Assembly (NCBI GenBank): GCA_964564695.1
Contig: CAZMCC010000095.1
Location: 1-15,574 of the forward strand
Source: CAZMCC01 sp964564695
GTDB lineage: Bacteria; Planctomycetota; Phycisphaerae; Phycisphaerales; UBA1924
DNA length: 15,574 nt
Direction: 5' to 3'
Shown: piece by piece, positions 14,726 through 15,574 of the stretch
Layout of the letters: each line of letters starts with the position of its first letter
How positions within the stretch are numbered: the first letter of the stretch is position 1
The notes under the pieces: generated by a model
What the model saw: only the letters and a program-made list of their open reading frames with translations
The model's database searches: none
What the model was told of the DNA's origin: nothing
Translations under genes and position numbers: made by a program

Positions 14726-15177
14726 CCCCACGCCAGTCGCAGCGACAACTGACGCAGCGACCCGGCGATGCCCCATGAGTCGACGATGACACGGATGAAC
14801 GCCGCGTTGGGCGCCGCCAGGTTGGGATCACGGGCCGGCTCGGCCGGACCGCTCGCCCGCGCGGCCGCGGCCCGATAGGCGAAGAGCGTCACCGGCAGGA
14901 GCGCGCCCAGCACGCTCACGCCGATCGAGCCGGCGAGCATGAGCGGGAAGAACACGTGGTACGGCTGGCCGGTGGCGTTCGCGTAGATGCCGGCGCCCAG
15001 CAGCACGCCCGAGGCGATCACCAGCAGCGTGTGCGTTGAGGTGACGAGCGACTTGAGCTTGCCGCGCGGCGCGCACACGCCCATGAGCGACCCGAACCCG
15101 CCGCCGATCACGCCCGCGGCGGCGCCGCCGAGGGCTCCGATTAACGTCGAGCTTTCTTCAGTCCACCATTCGATCAC
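14713..15177 (-). CDS. Three-TM membrane protein coupled to the DUF2089 regulator
   Basis: A protein of 154 residues with three predicted membrane segments: residues about 10-34 (Gly/Ala-rich), 43-66, and 74-102. A cytoplasmic-type turn CAPRGKLK separates the first two, and QPYHVFFPL leads into the third. A polar tail follows. The family is not recognised, and a structural or sensing role is a guess. The GTG start at 15177 overlaps the DUF2089 stop by four bases (GTGA), which decides the start and indicates translational coupling. The end overlaps the next small membrane protein gene. Confidence 0.75.
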   Translation of the reverse strand: MIEWWTEESSTLIGALGGAAAGVIGGGFGSLMGVCAPRGKLKSLVTSTHTLLVIASGVLLGAGIYANATGQPYHVFFPLMLAGSIGVSVLGALLPVTLFAYRAAAARASGPAEPARDPNLAAPNAAFIRVIVDSWGIAGSLRQLSLRLAWGCSR

Positions 15178-15512
15178 GGGGCACCTCCCGCGGCGCGCGC
15201 CGCGTCCTGACTCTGCGGCTGCTGTCGCACGAGATCCCGCACCGCCCGGGCCGCCGTGGGCGTCAGCTCGCCCCGTTCGACAAGGCTGGCGAGCAGTTCG
15301 CTCACGGGGTCGGGCTTCTGCCCGTTGACGGCGGCGGTGAGCCGCTCGATCACCTTGTCGAGGCGGGCCCGGATGGTCGGGTAGCTGACGCCGTAGGAAG
15401 CGGCTAAGTCCTTGAGGGAGCCGGACTTGAGCACGAGCTCGACGACGAGGTCCTGGTCCTCGCGGGGGATGCGGGAGAGGGGGTGCTCGGCGTTACGAGA
15501 ATCGAAAGGCAC
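15174..15512 (-). CDS. DUF2089-type helix-turn-helix regulator
   Basis: A protein of 112 residues. VVELVLKSGSLKDLAASYGVSYPTIRARLDKVIERL (about 23-58) matches the conserved helix-turn-helix core of DUF2089 proteins (LxSGSLK, ASYGVSYPTxRxRLD). It is probably a DNA-binding regulator, perhaps of its own operon. The N-terminal zinc-ribbon cysteines found in some members are absent here. A Gln/Ala-rich tail follows residue 96. The start is a GTG at 15512; no strong ribosome site precedes it, and the frame stays open to the window edge without another start codon, so a longer form cannot be excluded. It heads an apparent operon with two membrane proteins and the M16 peptidase. Confidence 0.85.
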   Translation of the reverse strand: MPFDSRNAEHPLSRIPREDQDLVVELVLKSGSLKDLAASYGVSYPTIRARLDKVIERLTAAVNGQKPDPVSELLASLVERGELTPTAARAVRDLVRQQPQSQDAARAAGGAP

Positions 15513-15574
15513 GTTGAAGATACTGATCCCTGCCCAAATAAATGACTGGTTTTCCTGGCGCGGGCTGTTCGGTG

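Overview
This is a GC-rich window, densely coded mostly on the minus strand. It looks like a piece of a bacterial chromosome, probably Planctomycetota and perhaps Phycisphaerae. That placement is inferred from base composition, a large divergent DnaA, isolated ribosomal-protein genes, REP-like and heptad repeats, and many lineage-type hypothetical genes. No marker gene proves it. I see no tRNA, rRNA, CRISPR array, transposase or phage gene.

Layout, left to right. An acyl-CoA dehydrogenase (minus, 97-1395) is followed by an intergenic heptad-repeat array (1450-1545). Next comes a translationally coupled pair on the minus strand: a tandem-domain methyltransferase (2463-3863) and a phosphoribosyltransferase-HAD fusion (1543-2466). 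They overlap by the four bases GTGA, just after a run of eight G. Upstream of them lie rpmB (L28, 3974-4261) and a DegT/DnrJ-type sugar aminotransferase (4413-5606). A secreted 551-residue protein of unknown function (5743-7398) follows closely behind a divergent dnaA (7424-9163). The only long gene-free stretch (9164-9704) lies upstream of dnaA. It holds a candidate promoter, several hairpins and an inverted pair of sites resembling DnaA boxes. A tandem-GNAT acetyltransferase (9705-10760) closes this minus-strand block.

From 10761 to 12920 the genes are on the plus strand: a predicted lipoprotein, rpmA (L27) with a textbook intrinsic terminator, and a Nudix-like protein. The Nudix gene converges with the next minus-strand block across a REP-like pair (12929-13046). 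That block is probably an operon read leftwards from the right edge: a DUF2089 HTH regulator, a three-TM membrane protein coupled to it by GTGA, a small two-TM protein, and an M16-family zinc peptidase. The peptidase is broken by a single -1 frameshift near 14135-14151.

How the genes relate. Methyltransferase, PRTase-HAD and aminotransferase fit nucleotide or sugar precursor modification for surface glycans, but the substrate cannot be read from sequence. The G8 run places a perfect G_GGG_GGG slippery heptamer in phase at the methyltransferase/PRTase junction. One -1 slip, or one extra G, would give a single tri-functional polypeptide; this is the most testable unusual feature here. The dnaA neighbourhood lacks dnaN, rpmH and recF, so it is not a classical origin cluster. 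The DUF2089-membrane-M16 set looks like a small self-contained envelope or proteolysis module.
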